Below, piece by piece: positions 1-7,865 of a DNA stretch of 36,201 nt. The notes beneath the pieces are model-generated. The model was given only the letters and a program-made list of their open reading frames with translations. It was not told where the DNA came from and did no database searches. Numbering within the stretch: the first letter of the stretch is position 1; each line of letters opens with the position of its first letter. The translations under genes and the position numbers were made by a program. The stretch comes from JBLKSS01 sp047607725 (GTDB lineage Bacteria > Pseudomonadota > Gammaproteobacteria > Enterobacterales > Enterobacteriaceae), in assembly GCF_047607725.1 (NCBI RefSeq), contig NZ_JBLKSS010000123.1, positions 1-36,201 on the forward strand, read 5' to 3'.

Positions 1-143
1 GTCCAGTCAGGGTGTTTCTTTAGCCTGTGTTAAAAAAGTGACATGAGTACAGTAGTTAGTATCAAATAAGTTGCTTTTGTGTGTTTTTTGAGCGTATCAA
101 AAATTTTGCCTTTCAGTATCAAATGATTTGCCGCGCAATAACC
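1..143. mobile_element. Probable end of a mobile element, with repeated GTATCAAA motifs
   Basis: The motif GTATCAAA(T/A) occurs three times in the same orientation, at 59-67, 94-102 and 116-124, in AT-rich sequence unlike the GC-rich DNA beyond about 140. Read inward on the minus strand, the outermost part (from about 143 down to 116) aligns without gaps with 36059-36086 at the other window edge. Both begin GGTTAT and end ATTTGATAC, and about 21 of 28 positions match. Repeated binding sites near a terminal inverted repeat are typical of several transposon groups, such as IS21-family and Tn7- or Mu-like elements. No transposase gene is visible, so the family cannot be named. The exact junction with chromosomal DNA is uncertain. 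Confidence 0.5.
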
Positions 144-243
144 GCTGCTGCAGTTGGGCGAAGTTTTTAGCCAATTTTAAGCGCGTGGCCACCTTGATCT
201 GCTGCTGCTTGAGAGACACAGGCCAAGCACGCTTTTGCCGCAT
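97..243 (-). other. Unidentified 48-codon open frame crossing the element edge
   Basis: A minus-strand frame runs from an ATG at 241-243 to a TGA at 97-99. It is rich in Lys, Arg and Gln and contains the stretch KVATRLKLAKNFAQLQQRLL, which looks helical. It reads through the presumed element junction and ends inside the repeated motifs. I do not recognise it. It could be a gene fragment broken by the insertion or a chance frame. In E. coli the gene beyond guaC is hofC, on the opposite strand, and I see no hofC similarity. Confidence 0.2.
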
Positions 244-337
244 TCCCCCTGCGCGAGGGCGGCGGTGCTAACATGGCTGAGGTAACAGGCAGCTGGGCCG
301 CAGCGGCCACGTTCGCCGACGGCGGGTTTGTGGCACC

Positions 338-365
338 CGGGCGCCCGCTGATGCGGCAGCGCCCG
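338..365. other. GC-rich hairpin just downstream of guaC
   Basis: CGGGCGC at 338-344 pairs with GCGCCCG at 359-365, and an inner stem CCGC/GCGG closes a TGAT loop. It lies within 35 bp of the guaC stop. No T-tract follows on the minus strand, so it is more likely a 3'-end-stabilising or weak termination structure than a full intrinsic terminator. The rest of 144-372 shows nothing else I can identify. Confidence 0.35.
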
Positions 366-372
366 GCGCGGG

Positions 373-1416
373 TTACAGCTGGGTGAAGATCCGATTTTCC
401 TGCTCGGCGACACGGATGAAAGTGGTGCGTTTGGTCAACTCCTTCAAGCGTGATGCCCCAACATAAGTACAGGCGGAGCGCAGACCACCGAGAACATCGC
501 GAATGGCATATTCCACCGGACCACGCAGCGGCAACCTGACGGTTTTGCCCTCGGCGGCGCGGTAATCCGCCACCCCGCCGACATGCCGCTTCATTGCCGA
601 CTCGGAGCTCATGCCGTAGAACAGCATAAAACGCTCGCCGCTCTCCTCCACGATGGTGCCTTCGCACTCGTCATGCCCGGCCAGCATACCGCCGAGCATC
701 ACGAAATCCGCACCGCCGCCGAACGCCTTGGCCACATCGCCAGGCACCGCGCAGCCGCCGTCGCTCACAATTTGGCCGCTCAGCCCGTGGGCGGCGTCGG
801 CACACTCGATTACCGCCGACAGTTGAGGGTAGCCGACGCCGGTTTTGACCCGCGTGGTGCATACCGAGCCCGGACCAATGCCGACTTTGACAATATCGGC
901 GCCCGAGAGAATGAGCTCTTCCACCATTTCCCCCGTGACCACATTGCCGGCGCAAATCACTTTATCCGGACAGGCTTCGCGAGCTTTTTGAACAAAGGTC
1001 ACAAAATGTTCCGAATAGCCATTGGCGACATCAATGCAGATAAAATTCAGCGGCGGCGACAGCGCCAGGATTTGCTTCATTTTCTCGAAATCGGCCGCGG
1101 AGGTGCCAGTGGAAACCATCACATGACGTAGTACCGATTCCGGCGCGCGCGCCACAAACTCGCGCCACTGATCCACGTTATAATGCTTATGCACCGCGGT
1201 CAGCACGTCGAAGGCGGCCAGCGCCTCCGCCATGTGAAAAGTGCCGACGGTATCCATGTTCGCGGCGATAACCGGCACGCCGGACCAGCGAATGCCGGGA
1301 TGTTTGAAGGTGAAGTCGCGCTGCAGTTCAACATCGGAGCGGCTTTTCAGCGTGGAGCGTTTCGGCCGGATAAGCACATCTTTGAAACCTAACTTCACAT
1401 CTTCTTCTATACGCAT
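373..1416 (-). CDS. guaC: GMP reductase
   Basis: NADPH-dependent GMP reductase converts GMP to IMP and ammonia, returning guanine nucleotides to the IMP pool in the cytoplasm. The 347-residue protein has exactly the length of E. coli GuaC and aligns along its whole length. The catalytic loop GPGSVCTTR carries the nucleophilic Cys at residue 186, and the phosphate-binding segment SDGGCAVPGDVAKA follows. No CBS-domain insertion is present, which separates it from IMP dehydrogenase. It is transcribed away from coaE, as in E. coli, with a 184-bp divergent region between the two starts. The gene looks intact. Downstream lie only about 230 bp of unexplained DNA and the mobile-element edge, so the pilus-assembly genes hofC, hofB and ppdD expected there in E. 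coli are not seen. Confidence 0.97.
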   Translation of the reverse strand: MRIEEDVKLGFKDVLIRPKRSTLKSRSDVELQRDFTFKHPGIRWSGVPVIAANMDTVGTFHMAEALAAFDVLTAVHKHYNVDQWREFVARAPESVLRHVMVSTGTSAADFEKMKQILALSPPLNFICIDVANGYSEHFVTFVQKAREACPDKVICAGNVVTGEMVEELILSGADIVKVGIGPGSVCTTRVKTGVGYPQLSAVIECADAAHGLSGQIVSDGGCAVPGDVAKAFGGGADFVMLGGMLAGHDECEGTIVEESGERFMLFYGMSSESAMKRHVGGVADYRAAEGKTVRLPLRGPVEYAIRDVLGGLRSACTYVGASRLKELTKRTTFIRVAEQENRIFTQL

Positions 1417-1600
1417 AGGGTTTTCCTGGTAAAAGGCGACGAGTCGCTAATCAATACCGGATACAATTTGCCTATTCCAGTAGCGGTATCATACGCGGGA
1501 TTAAAGTTAGGGCAAGACTGCGAAATTTGCCCTTTTTACGCTACAATCGTAACAATTTACCTTGGGCCGGGAGAGTCTCTTTCAGGGTGAGGCAGTTAAC

Positions 1601-2227
1601 GTGACGCAATACATTGTTGCCCTGACCGGTGGTATCGGTAGCGGTAAAAGCACGGTGGCCAATGCCTTCGCCGCCCTCGGCGTGCCCCTGGTGGATGCCG
1701 ACGTGATCGCACGGGAGGTGGTCGAGCCGGACGACCCGGCCCTGCGTGCCATCGCGCAACATTTTGGTCCGGCGGTGCTGAGCGCGGACGGGTCGCTGGA
1801 TCGCGCCGCGCTCAGAGCTCGGATTTTCAGCGATCCGGAAGAGAAAGCCTGGCTTAACGGTCTGCTCCATCCGCTTATTAAACGGCAAACCGAACAGCAG
1901 TTGCGCTCCGCCCGTGCGCCGTACGTGTTGTGGGTCGTGCCGCTGCTTATTGAGAATAACCTGCAGCAACGCACCGATCGGGTGCTGGTGGTGGATGTGG
2001 ACCCCGAGGTTCAGATCGCGCGCACGCTTAGCCGGGACGGCGTCAGCAGCGAGCAGGTGGAAAACATTTTGGCGGCACAGGTGCCGCGTCAGCGGCGTCT
2101 GGCCTGTGCGGACGATATTATTGATAATAGCGGGCGCCCCGAGGAGATAACGGATCGCGTTGCTACTTTGCATCGACGCTATCTTGCGCTTGCGGCATCA
2201 GCAACCCGACAGGATAAATCACCATGA
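1601..2227 (+). CDS. coaE: Dephospho-CoA kinase
   Basis: CoaE phosphorylates the 3'-hydroxyl of dephospho-CoA with ATP, the last step of coenzyme A synthesis. The P-loop GGIGSGKST is at residues 10-18. The motifs DADVIAREVVEP, LLHPLI and VVPLLIEN of the family follow in order. I chose the GTG at 1601 (208 residues; E. coli 206) because the protein then begins at the conserved TQYIVALTGG and a GGTGAGG ribosome-binding site lies about 10 bp upstream. A longer in-frame ATG at 1562 would add 13 residues unlike the family. The stop codon overlaps the zapD start as ATGA, indicating translational coupling, although zapD itself is broken. Confidence 0.95.
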   Translation: MTQYIVALTGGIGSGKSTVANAFAALGVPLVDADVIAREVVEPDDPALRAIAQHFGPAVLSADGSLDRAALRARIFSDPEEKAWLNGLLHPLIKRQTEQQLRSARAPYVLWVVPLLIENNLQQRTDRVLVVDVDPEVQIARTLSRDGVSSEQVENILAAQVPRQRRLACADDIIDNSGRPEEITDRVATLHRRYLALAASATRQDKSP

Positions 2228-2593
2228 GTAACGTTTACTCGACAACGGTGCTGTTTGAACACCCGTTAAATGAAAAAATGCGGACTTGGCTGCGGTTGGA
2301 GTTCCTGCTGCAGCAGCTCTACCGGCATTCGGCATTAAGCGAAATTGCCAATGCGCTGACGTTTTTCCGTACCTTAGCCGATCTGCTGGACGTCCTCGAG
2401 TGCGGCGACATCCGCAGCGAAATGATCAAAGAACTGGACCGCCAGCAGCAAAAATTGCTGCAGTGGGAAGGGGTGCCCGGCGTCGACAGCGAACGCGTTA
2501 ACGCCCTGCGCACCGATTTCAAACGCTGCGGCCCCGCGCCTGGTGCAAGCGCTGCGTGAGGATCGTCTGATCGGCGCCGTGCGCCAGCGGCTA

Positions 2594-2602
2594 TCCATCC
2601 AT
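2594..2602. repeat. Four-base tandem duplication (TCCA/CCAT) in zapD
   Basis: The sequence reads TATCCATCCATACCCGG. Removing one four-base copy restores codons for SIPGGCCSFDL, which is the ancestral ZapD reading. This duplication is therefore one of the inactivating lesions. Confidence 0.8.
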
Positions 2603-2663
2603 ACCCGGCGGCTGCTGTAGTTTTGACCTGCCGGCGCTGCATATCTGGCTGCATCTGCATCTG

Positions 2664-2693
2664 CCGCAGCCGCAGCCGCAGCCGCAGCCGCAG
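2664..2693. repeat. Five tandem copies of CCGCAG in zapD
   Basis: CCGCAG is repeated five times without interruption, encoding a Pro-Gln run where E. coli ZapD has only LPQAQRD. Immediately upstream CTGCAT is also doubled (Leu-His-Leu-His). Both expansions keep the frame. Confidence 0.9.
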
Positions 2694-2754
2694 CGCGACG
2701 CATAGGTGGACGGCTGGCTACAAACGCTGGATCCGCTCAACGCCGCGCTGACCC

Positions 2755-2775
2755 GCATCCTGCATCCTGCATCCT
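2755..2775. repeat. Three tandem copies of GCATCCT in zapD
   Basis: GCATCCT occurs three times head to tail at 2755-2761, 2762-2768 and 2769-2775. One copy would read LTRILDIVRHSGPF, as expected for ZapD. Two extra copies add 14 bp and shift the frame. Confidence 0.9.
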
Positions 2776-3016
2776 GGATATCGTGCGCCATTCAGGCCCG
2801 TTCAAAAACCAAATCAGTTTAAACGGCTTCTTTCAGGATAACGCCGAGGAGGGGGATTTGCGGCGGTTGCGCATCCCTGTCGAGCATCAACTCTATCCGC
2901 AAGTTTCCGGCCATAAAACCCGTTATGCTATCCGTTTTTTATCCCTGGACAGCGAGAACGGGGTGGTGCCGAACCGCCTGCCGTTTGAACTGGCCTGTTG
3001 TTAGGAGCAATTAACC

Positions 3017-3217
3017 ATGAGCGACGATATTGTTAACGTCACCTGCCCCACCTGCGGCAAAGCGGTGGAATGGAGTCAGAAAAGCCCGTTCCGGCCATTT
3101 TGCAGCAAACGCTGCCAGTTAATAGATCTTGGCGAATGGGCGGAAGAGGAAAAGCGTATCCCAAGCGATGTGCAAATAACCGACAGCGACGAGTGGAGCG
3201 ATGAAACCCGTCACTAA
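3017..3217 (+). CDS. yacG: Zinc-binding DNA gyrase inhibitor YacG
   Basis: YacG is a small zinc protein that in E. coli binds GyrB and inhibits DNA gyrase. The 66-residue product matches E. coli YacG (65 residues) end to end. The four zinc ligands are Cys10, Cys13, Cys29 and Cys33, in the segments CPTCGK and FCSKRCQLIDLGEWA. The acidic, disordered C-terminal tail is preserved. A GGAGCAA ribosome-binding site sits just before the ATG, 12 bp after the zapD stop. It is the last gene of the coaE-zapD-yacG unit and has survived the decay of zapD. It is convergent with mutT. Confidence 0.95.
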   Translation: MSDDIVNVTCPTCGKAVEWSQKSPFRPFCSKRCQLIDLGEWAEEEKRIPSDVQITDSDEWSDETRH

Positions 3218-3436
3218 GCGGACAGCGCCCGCGGCGGCATAATTCACCGTCGCAGGCGGCACATCCTGGCGGTGGATGCCGCGCCCGACACCTCTGTTAC
3301 CCGGTCTTATTCCCACCCAACAGCTAACGTCACGCCGGCCCTCTACGGGATACACGCTCACCGTGCTGGAGGGTTCCGCGCCCCGCTGAGAAATCGCGCC
3401 GGATCGATCCACCGCCCGCTGACCAATGGCGCAGGG

Positions 3437-3826
3437 TTAATCAGCCGTCAGTTGACGAATAATGGCCGCGTTGGCCGGTGGGAACTCTTCAGCGTTTAGT
3501 GCCTGCTGCGGGCACCAGCGCACCGGCTGTCCCTCGTTGCCGCAGGGAGTGCCGCGCCACTGCTCCACCAGAAAGAAATAAAACGCCAGCTGCCGCTCGG
3601 CGAAGTGATGCTGAGTCGTCGCCAGCAAATGGGCATGCTCGACGTCAATGCCGGTCTCTTCGCGCAGTTCGCGATACAGTGCCTGTTCGGGGCTCTCACC
3701 CGGCTCGACCTTACCGCCGGGGAACTCCCAAAAGCCTCCCATGTGGACCTCCGCCGGGCGGCGGGCGATAAATATTTCCCGCCGGGCGTTACGGATGATA
3801 CCCACCGCGATGGTTCGTATCGTCAT
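3437..3826 (-). CDS. mutT: 8-oxo-dGTP diphosphatase MutT
   Basis: MutT hydrolyses 8-oxo-dGTP to the monophosphate, cleaning the nucleotide pool and preventing A:T to C:G transversions. The 129-residue length equals that of E. coli MutT. The Nudix box is complete: Gly38, Glu44, Arg52-Glu53, Glu56-Glu57 and Gly59 follow the Gx5Ex7REUxEExGU pattern. The FPGGK segment and the C-terminal FPPAN motif are also present. The gene follows secA on the same strand, but an intrinsic terminator lies between them, so it may be expressed partly from its own promoter or by readthrough. No lesion is seen. Confidence 0.93.
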   Translation of the reverse strand: MTIRTIAVGIIRNARREIFIARRPAEVHMGGFWEFPGGKVEPGESPEQALYRELREETGIDVEHAHLLATTQHHFAERQLAFYFFLVEQWRGTPCGNEGQPVRWCPQQALNAEEFPPANAAIIRQLTAD

Positions 3827-3900
3827 AGCTGTCAGCGCTCCTTAAGGTTATCCCGCACAGCCAGGCCGCGCGTCTTAAAAAAAGTGTAAACCTCTTTTCA

Positions 3901-3925
3901 ATAAAACGCCCGGCGAACCGGGCGT
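3901..3925 (-). terminator. Intrinsic terminator after secA
   Basis: On the minus strand an 8-bp stem ACGCCCGG/CCGGGCGT (3906-3913 with 3918-3925) closes a tetraloop and is followed by TTTTATT (about 3905-3899). It lies 31 bp downstream of the secA stop and upstream of mutT. Confidence 0.85.
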
Positions 3926-3956
3926 GACGAACAACTGCTGGCCGCTTGGCATCGGC

Positions 3957-6659
3957 TTACTGCAATTTGCCGTGGCAGTGCTTGAATTTCTTCCCGGAAC
4001 CGCACGGGCAAGGATCGTTGCGCCCGACTTTGCGGCCGTCTTGCGCCGAGGAAACGCTACCCGTGACGGGTTCCGCCTCCGGCGCCTGATGGCTCAGCTG
4101 CTGCTGTCTGGCCAGACGTTCGGCCTCTTCGCGCCGTTGCTGCTCCATCGCCTCAACCTCTTCCGGCATGCGCACCTGCACCTTGCTAAGGGTGCTTATC
4201 ACTTCATATTTCAGCGATTCCAACATGGCGGCGAACATCGCAAAAGATTCGCGCTTGTACTCCTGCTTCGGGTCTTTTTGCGCATAGCCGCGCAGATAGA
4301 TGCCCTGACGCAAATAGTCCATCGCCGCCAAATGCTCTTTCCACAGGGAATCAAGTGCTTGCAACATGACGCCTTTCTCGAAATTGCGCATCATGTCGCT
4401 GCCGACGATCTCTTCTTTACGCTGATATTGCACCAGCGTCTGCTCAAGCACGCGCTCGCGCAGGGTCTCTTCGTGCAGGCCCGGCTCGTCGTCCAACCAT
4501 TGGGCGATAGGCATATCCAGATCAAAATCATCCTTCAAGCGCTGCTCAAGCCCCGACACATCCCACATTTCTTCCAGCGATTGCGGCGGAATGTAGCTAT
4601 CGAGGATAGTCTTCAGCACATCCTCGCGTATGCTCTTGATGGTCTCGCTAATGTCCGCGACGTCGAGCAGTTCGTTGCGCTGGGTGTAGATCGCGCGGCG
4701 CTGATCGTTGGCGACGTCGTCATACTCCAACAGTTGCTTACGGATATCGAAGTTGCGGCTTTCCACCTTACGCTGGGCATTGGCAATCGCCTTGGTGACC
4801 CACGGGTGCTCAATGGCTTCGCCCGGTTTCATGCCCAGTTTGCGCATCATGCCGGAGACGCGATCCGACGCGAAAATACGCATCAGGGCATCTTCCATCG
4901 ACAGGTAAAAACGGGATGAGCCGGCGTCACCCTGACGGCCGGAGCGGCCGCGCAGCTGATTGTCGATACGGCGCGATTCATGACGCTCGGTGCCGATGAT
5001 ATGCAGGCCGCCGGCGGCCAGAACCGCCTCATGACGCGGCTGCCAGGCATCCTTGATGGCGGCGATCTGCTGCTCGTCCGGCGCTTCCAGGGCTGCGATT
5101 TCCGCCTGCCAGCTGCCGCCCAGCACGATGTCGGTACCGCGGCCGGCCATGTTGGTGGCGATGGTCACCGCCCCCGGCTGGCCCGCCTGAGCGACGATCT
5201 CCGCCTCCATGGCGTGGAATTTAGCGTTGAGCACTTTATGCACAATGCCGGCTTTTTCCAGCTCGCCGGAAACCAGCTCCGATTTTTCAATGGAAATAGT
5301 CCCCACCAGGACCGGCTGGCCGCGTTCGGTGCAGGATTTGATGTCCTCGATAATAGCGTCGATTTTTTCCTTTTCCGTCATGTAGACCAGATCGGCCAAA
5401 TCCTTGCGGATCATCGGACGGTTGGTGGGCACCACGATGGTATCGAGTTTATAGATAGAGCTGAACTCAAACGCTTCGGTATCGGCGGTGCCGGTCATAC
5501 CGGCCAGCTTCTCATACAGACGGAAGTAGTTCTGGAAGGTTATGGACGCCAGCGTCTGGTTTTCATTCTGGATCGCCACGTTTTCCTTAGCCTCCACCGC
5601 CTGGTGCAGCCCGTCGGACCAGCGGCGGCCCGGCATGGTGCGGCCCGTATGTTCGTCGACGATGATGACTTCACCGTCTTTAACGATATAGTCCACATCG
5701 CGGGCGAACAGCACGTGGGCGCGCAGGGCGGCGGTCACATGATGCATCAGCATGATGTTGGCGGGAGAGTAGAGCGATTCGCCCTCCTCCATGATACCGG
5801 CTTTCACCAGCAGCTCTTCAATCAGCACCAGCCCCCGTTCGGTCAGGTTCACCTGGCGGGATTTCTCATCCACCGAGAAGTGGCCCTCGCCCTGGAAACT
5901 CTCGGAGTCCTCTTTGTCCTGGCGAATCAAATGCGGGATCAGTTTGTCGACGCGGCGATACATATCGGAGCTGTCTTCCGCCGGGCCGGAGATAATGAGG
6001 GGGGTGCGGGCTTCATCGATCAGGATGGAATCCACCTCATCCACCAGCGCGTAATGCAACTTACGCTGCACCCGCTCTTCCGGGCTGAACGCCATATTGT
6101 CGCGCAGGTAGTCAAAACCGTACTCGTTGTTGGTGCCGTAGGTGATATCGGCGGCGTAAGCGGCACGCTTGGCCGGCGCCGGCAGGTTGATGATACCGAC
6201 ACTCAGCCCCAGGAACTCAAACAGCGGACGGTTGTTTTCCGCATCGCGCTGCGCCAGATAATCGTTCACCGTGACCACATGCACGCCTTTGCCGCTGAGG
6301 GCGTTCAGGTACGCCGGCAGCGTGGCGGTCAGGGTTTTCCCTTCACCGGTGCGCATTTCGGCGATGCAGCGATCGTTAAGCACCATACCGCCCATCAATT
6401 GCACATCGAAATGGCGCATGCCGAACACGCGCTTGCTGGCCTCGCGCACCACGGCGAAGGCTTCCGGCAGCAGGCTGTCGACTGTCGCCCCTTTGGCGAT
6501 ACGCTCGCGGAATTCGACGGTTTTGGCCGCGAGCTGTTCGTCGCTCAACTGCTCCATGGCCGGTTCCATCTGGTTGATGGCGTCCACCGCCTTGCTCATG
6601 CGGCGCAGGGTACGATCGTTACGGCTGCCAAAAATTTTGGTAAGTAATTTTGCTAGCAT
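3957..6659 (-). CDS. secA: Protein translocase ATPase SecA
   Basis: SecA is the ATPase motor that pushes unfolded preproteins through SecYEG. The 900-residue protein matches E. coli SecA (901). Walker A MRTGEGKT is at residues 102-109 and the DEVD box at 207-210. The preprotein cross-linking domain, second nucleotide-binding fold (NMAGRGTDI) and helical scaffold follow. The C terminus carries the zinc and SecB-binding motif CPCGSGKKFKHCHG, with ligands Cys884, Cys886, Cys895 and His896. The ATG is preceded by a GATGAGATG ribosome-binding region. secM lies 76 bp upstream on the same strand, so translation is expected to depend on SecM arrest, as in E. coli. Intact. Confidence 0.98.
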   Translation of the reverse strand: MLAKLLTKIFGSRNDRTLRRMSKAVDAINQMEPAMEQLSDEQLAAKTVEFRERIAKGATVDSLLPEAFAVVREASKRVFGMRHFDVQLMGGMVLNDRCIAEMRTGEGKTLTATLPAYLNALSGKGVHVVTVNDYLAQRDAENNRPLFEFLGLSVGIINLPAPAKRAAYAADITYGTNNEYGFDYLRDNMAFSPEERVQRKLHYALVDEVDSILIDEARTPLIISGPAEDSSDMYRRVDKLIPHLIRQDKEDSESFQGEGHFSVDEKSRQVNLTERGLVLIEELLVKAGIMEEGESLYSPANIMLMHHVTAALRAHVLFARDVDYIVKDGEVIIVDEHTGRTMPGRRWSDGLHQAVEAKENVAIQNENQTLASITFQNYFRLYEKLAGMTGTADTEAFEFSSIYKLDTIVVPTNRPMIRKDLADLVYMTEKEKIDAIIEDIKSCTERGQPVLVGTISIEKSELVSGELEKAGIVHKVLNAKFHAMEAEIVAQAGQPGAVTIATNMAGRGTDIVLGGSWQAEIAALEAPDEQQIAAIKDAWQPRHEAVLAAGGLHIIGTERHESRRIDNQLRGRSGRQGDAGSSRFYLSMEDALMRIFASDRVSGMMRKLGMKPGEAIEHPWVTKAIANAQRKVESRNFDIRKQLLEYDDVANDQRRAIYTQRNELLDVADISETIKSIREDVLKTILDSYIPPQSLEEMWDVSGLEQRLKDDFDLDMPIAQWLDDEPGLHEETLRERVLEQTLVQYQRKEEIVGSDMMRNFEKGVMLQALDSLWKEHLAAMDYLRQGIYLRGYAQKDPKQEYKRESFAMFAAMLESLKYEVISTLSKVQVRMPEEVEAMEQQRREEAERLARQQQLSHQAPEAEPVTGSVSSAQDGRKVGRNDPCPCGSGKKFKHCHGKLQ

Positions 6660-6735
6660 AATCAGTCACATCTCATCACGGCCCCGTCCATCGGCGGCCA
6701 AAAGTCATTTGCGGGAAAGTTACGGTCCTTCAGGG

Positions 6736-7227
6736 TCAGGTGGCCGCGCGCGGGCCGGCCCGTATTCCCTGCAACTGCGCCAGACGTATGCCGGTGCGGT
6801 GGTCGATGAAGCCGACATGGCCCGTTTGACGCAGGCGGCGCACCGGCATCGGCTGCCGCGCTTCGCGATTGAGCAACAGGCCAAGGGTGGTAAGCAACAC
6901 TTGATGCCGCACGCGCAGCGGCTCGACGGCCTCGGGCACCCAGGCAATGGAGAGATGACGGATGACGGTGCGTATGGCATGCTGGTGCCAATAATCGACG
7001 GCGTAGGCGGGGTGACGCGGGACATCCTTCAGCCGCGCCAGCTGGCTGAAGCCGGCCTGGAAGGCGCTTTGCCGGCTGAGGCTGGCGCAGCTGTCGGCCT
7101 GGTGCAGCATTTCCTGAGCGCCACCCGGCAATAACGGCACGCCAAACCCGGCCGCGACCATCCCCAACAGGAGATGCGGCCAGAAATAACGTCTGCCAAA
7201 TTGTCGCCAACGACATAAAATACCCAT
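6736..7227 (-). CDS. secM: Secretion monitor SecM, with a diverged arrest motif
   Basis: SecM is a secreted regulator whose nascent chain stalls the ribosome when secretion is slow; stalling exposes the secA ribosome-binding site. The 163-residue product has the long basic signal-anchor region (GILCRWRQFGRRYFWPHLLLGMVAA) typical of SecM and the conserved core DYWHQHAIRTVIRHLS. The C terminus ends in GIRAGP four residues before the stop. Aligned with the E. coli arrest sequence FSTPVWISQAQGIRAGP, this protein has HRTGIRLAQLQGIRAGP. The essential end is kept, but the positions equivalent to Phe150, Trp155 and Ile156 are His, Arg and Leu. The SecM identity is firm. Whether it stalls in the same way is not. 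Confidence 0.9.
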   Translation of the reverse strand: MGILCRWRQFGRRYFWPHLLLGMVAAGFGVPLLPGGAQEMLHQADSCASLSRQSAFQAGFSQLARLKDVPRHPAYAVDYWHQHAIRTVIRHLSIAWVPEAVEPLRVRHQVLLTTLGLLLNREARQPMPVRRLRQTGHVGFIDHRTGIRLAQLQGIRAGPRAAT

Positions 7228-7259
7228 TACCCGATAATGTCTTCCGCCGGAGTGTTGTT

Positions 7260-7787
7260 ATGCGCGATAGTCGTCCACATCCCATCGACAGCCTGTTTGG
7301 CGACGCCGCCGAGACAGGCCGCGTGTCCCTCTCAAAGATTCAGCAGCGGGCCATCATGCTGCTTAAGCTTAACCGCGCGGTCAACGCGCTGCTGCCGGCA
7401 CCGCTGCGCCCCTGGTGCCGCGTTGCCAACGTCCGCCAGGGCGTGATGGTGCTGGAAACCGCCAATGCCAGCTGGAAGATGCGGTTACGCTATGAACAAC
7501 CTCAATTATTATCCGCGTTAAGAGTGCAGATTCTACCATCATTGTCGTCCATCGACATCAGGATTAACCCTGGCTTGGCGAGAAAACAGGAATTGAACGC
7601 GCAAAATAACGACAGTAGCCGGCAACTTCACCGGCCGCTCGGGGAAAAGCCACGGCAATTGAGCGTACAGAGCGCGGCGTCTATTCGCCATGTGGCGGCG
7701 CGCAGCGAAGGGAAATTAAAGAACGCGCTAGAACGACTGTCGGAGCTGGCCGGAGAGAGTGCCGACCCCGCCCGTCGCGGGAAATAG
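7260..7787 (+). CDS. DUF721 (DciA-like) protein
   Basis: This 175-residue protein has an N-terminal DUF721-type domain of about 100 residues. It contains a helical start, the segment LNRAVNALLPAPLRPWCRVANVRQGVMVLE and the motif ANASWKMRLRYEQPQLLSALR. The C-terminal part is hydrophilic and probably disordered. DciA proteins of this family act as replicative-helicase operators in bacteria that lack DnaC. Enterobacteria normally use DnaC, so the role here is uncertain. The gene is divergent from secM with 32 bp between starts, has a GGAG ribosome-binding site about 8 bp before the ATG and converges with lpxC. I base the family call on recognised sequence character. Confidence 0.75.
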   Translation: MRDSRPHPIDSLFGDAAETGRVSLSKIQQRAIMLLKLNRAVNALLPAPLRPWCRVANVRQGVMVLETANASWKMRLRYEQPQLLSALRVQILPSLSSIDIRINPGLARKQELNAQNNDSSRQLHRPLGEKPRQLSVQSAASIRHVAARSEGKLKNALERLSELAGESADPARRGK

Positions 7788-7865
7788 ACGCCTAACTGCT
7801 AACCCTCTGCCGGCATAAGCCGGGACGTTGCCGTGAGGCGCTGCGTCACCGCTCGCCAACGACAC

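Larger units (their letters stand above)
2224..3004 (+). pseudogene. zapD: Cell division protein ZapD, degraded
   Basis: ZapD (YacF) cross-links FtsZ filaments at midcell. The normal start at 2224 (VLFEHPLNEKM motif) leads into about 95 good codons, to about 2520, where the frame is lost near CTGCGGCCCCGCGCC. ZapD similarity resumes in other frames. ALREDRLI and VRQRLSI appear around 2550-2600. A CCAT duplication at 2594-2602 then shifts the frame before the expected SIPGGCCSFDLP. A Leu-His and Pro-Gln expansion follows, then an in-frame TAG at about 2703, and a triplicated GCATCCT at 2755-2775 shifts the frame again. The last part (2783-3004) is a clean match to the ZapD C terminus, from HSGPFKNQISLNGFFQDN to FELACC. 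At least three frame changes and one stop make a functional protein impossible. Only a product of about 111 residues could be made from the native start. Confidence 0.93.

Noticed and set aside
2664..2693. Repeat array as a possible CRISPR or iteron origin
   Set aside because: The units are only 6 bp, have no spacers and lie inside the zapD pseudogene in register with codons. Simple slippage explains them.
3218..3436. Possible small gene between yacG and mutT
   Set aside because: The two genes converge here. The available frames are biased shadows without a start signal or similarity I recognise.
3924..4919. Plus-strand frame of 331 codons antisense to the end of secA
   Set aside because: It covers the conserved zinc motif and scaffold region of secA in the opposite strand and lacks recognisable domains.
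4980..6647. Long open frame (555 codons) antisense to secA
   Set aside because: It is a shadow of the GC-rich secA coding sequence: rich in His, Gly and Arg, without family motifs or a ribosome-binding site.
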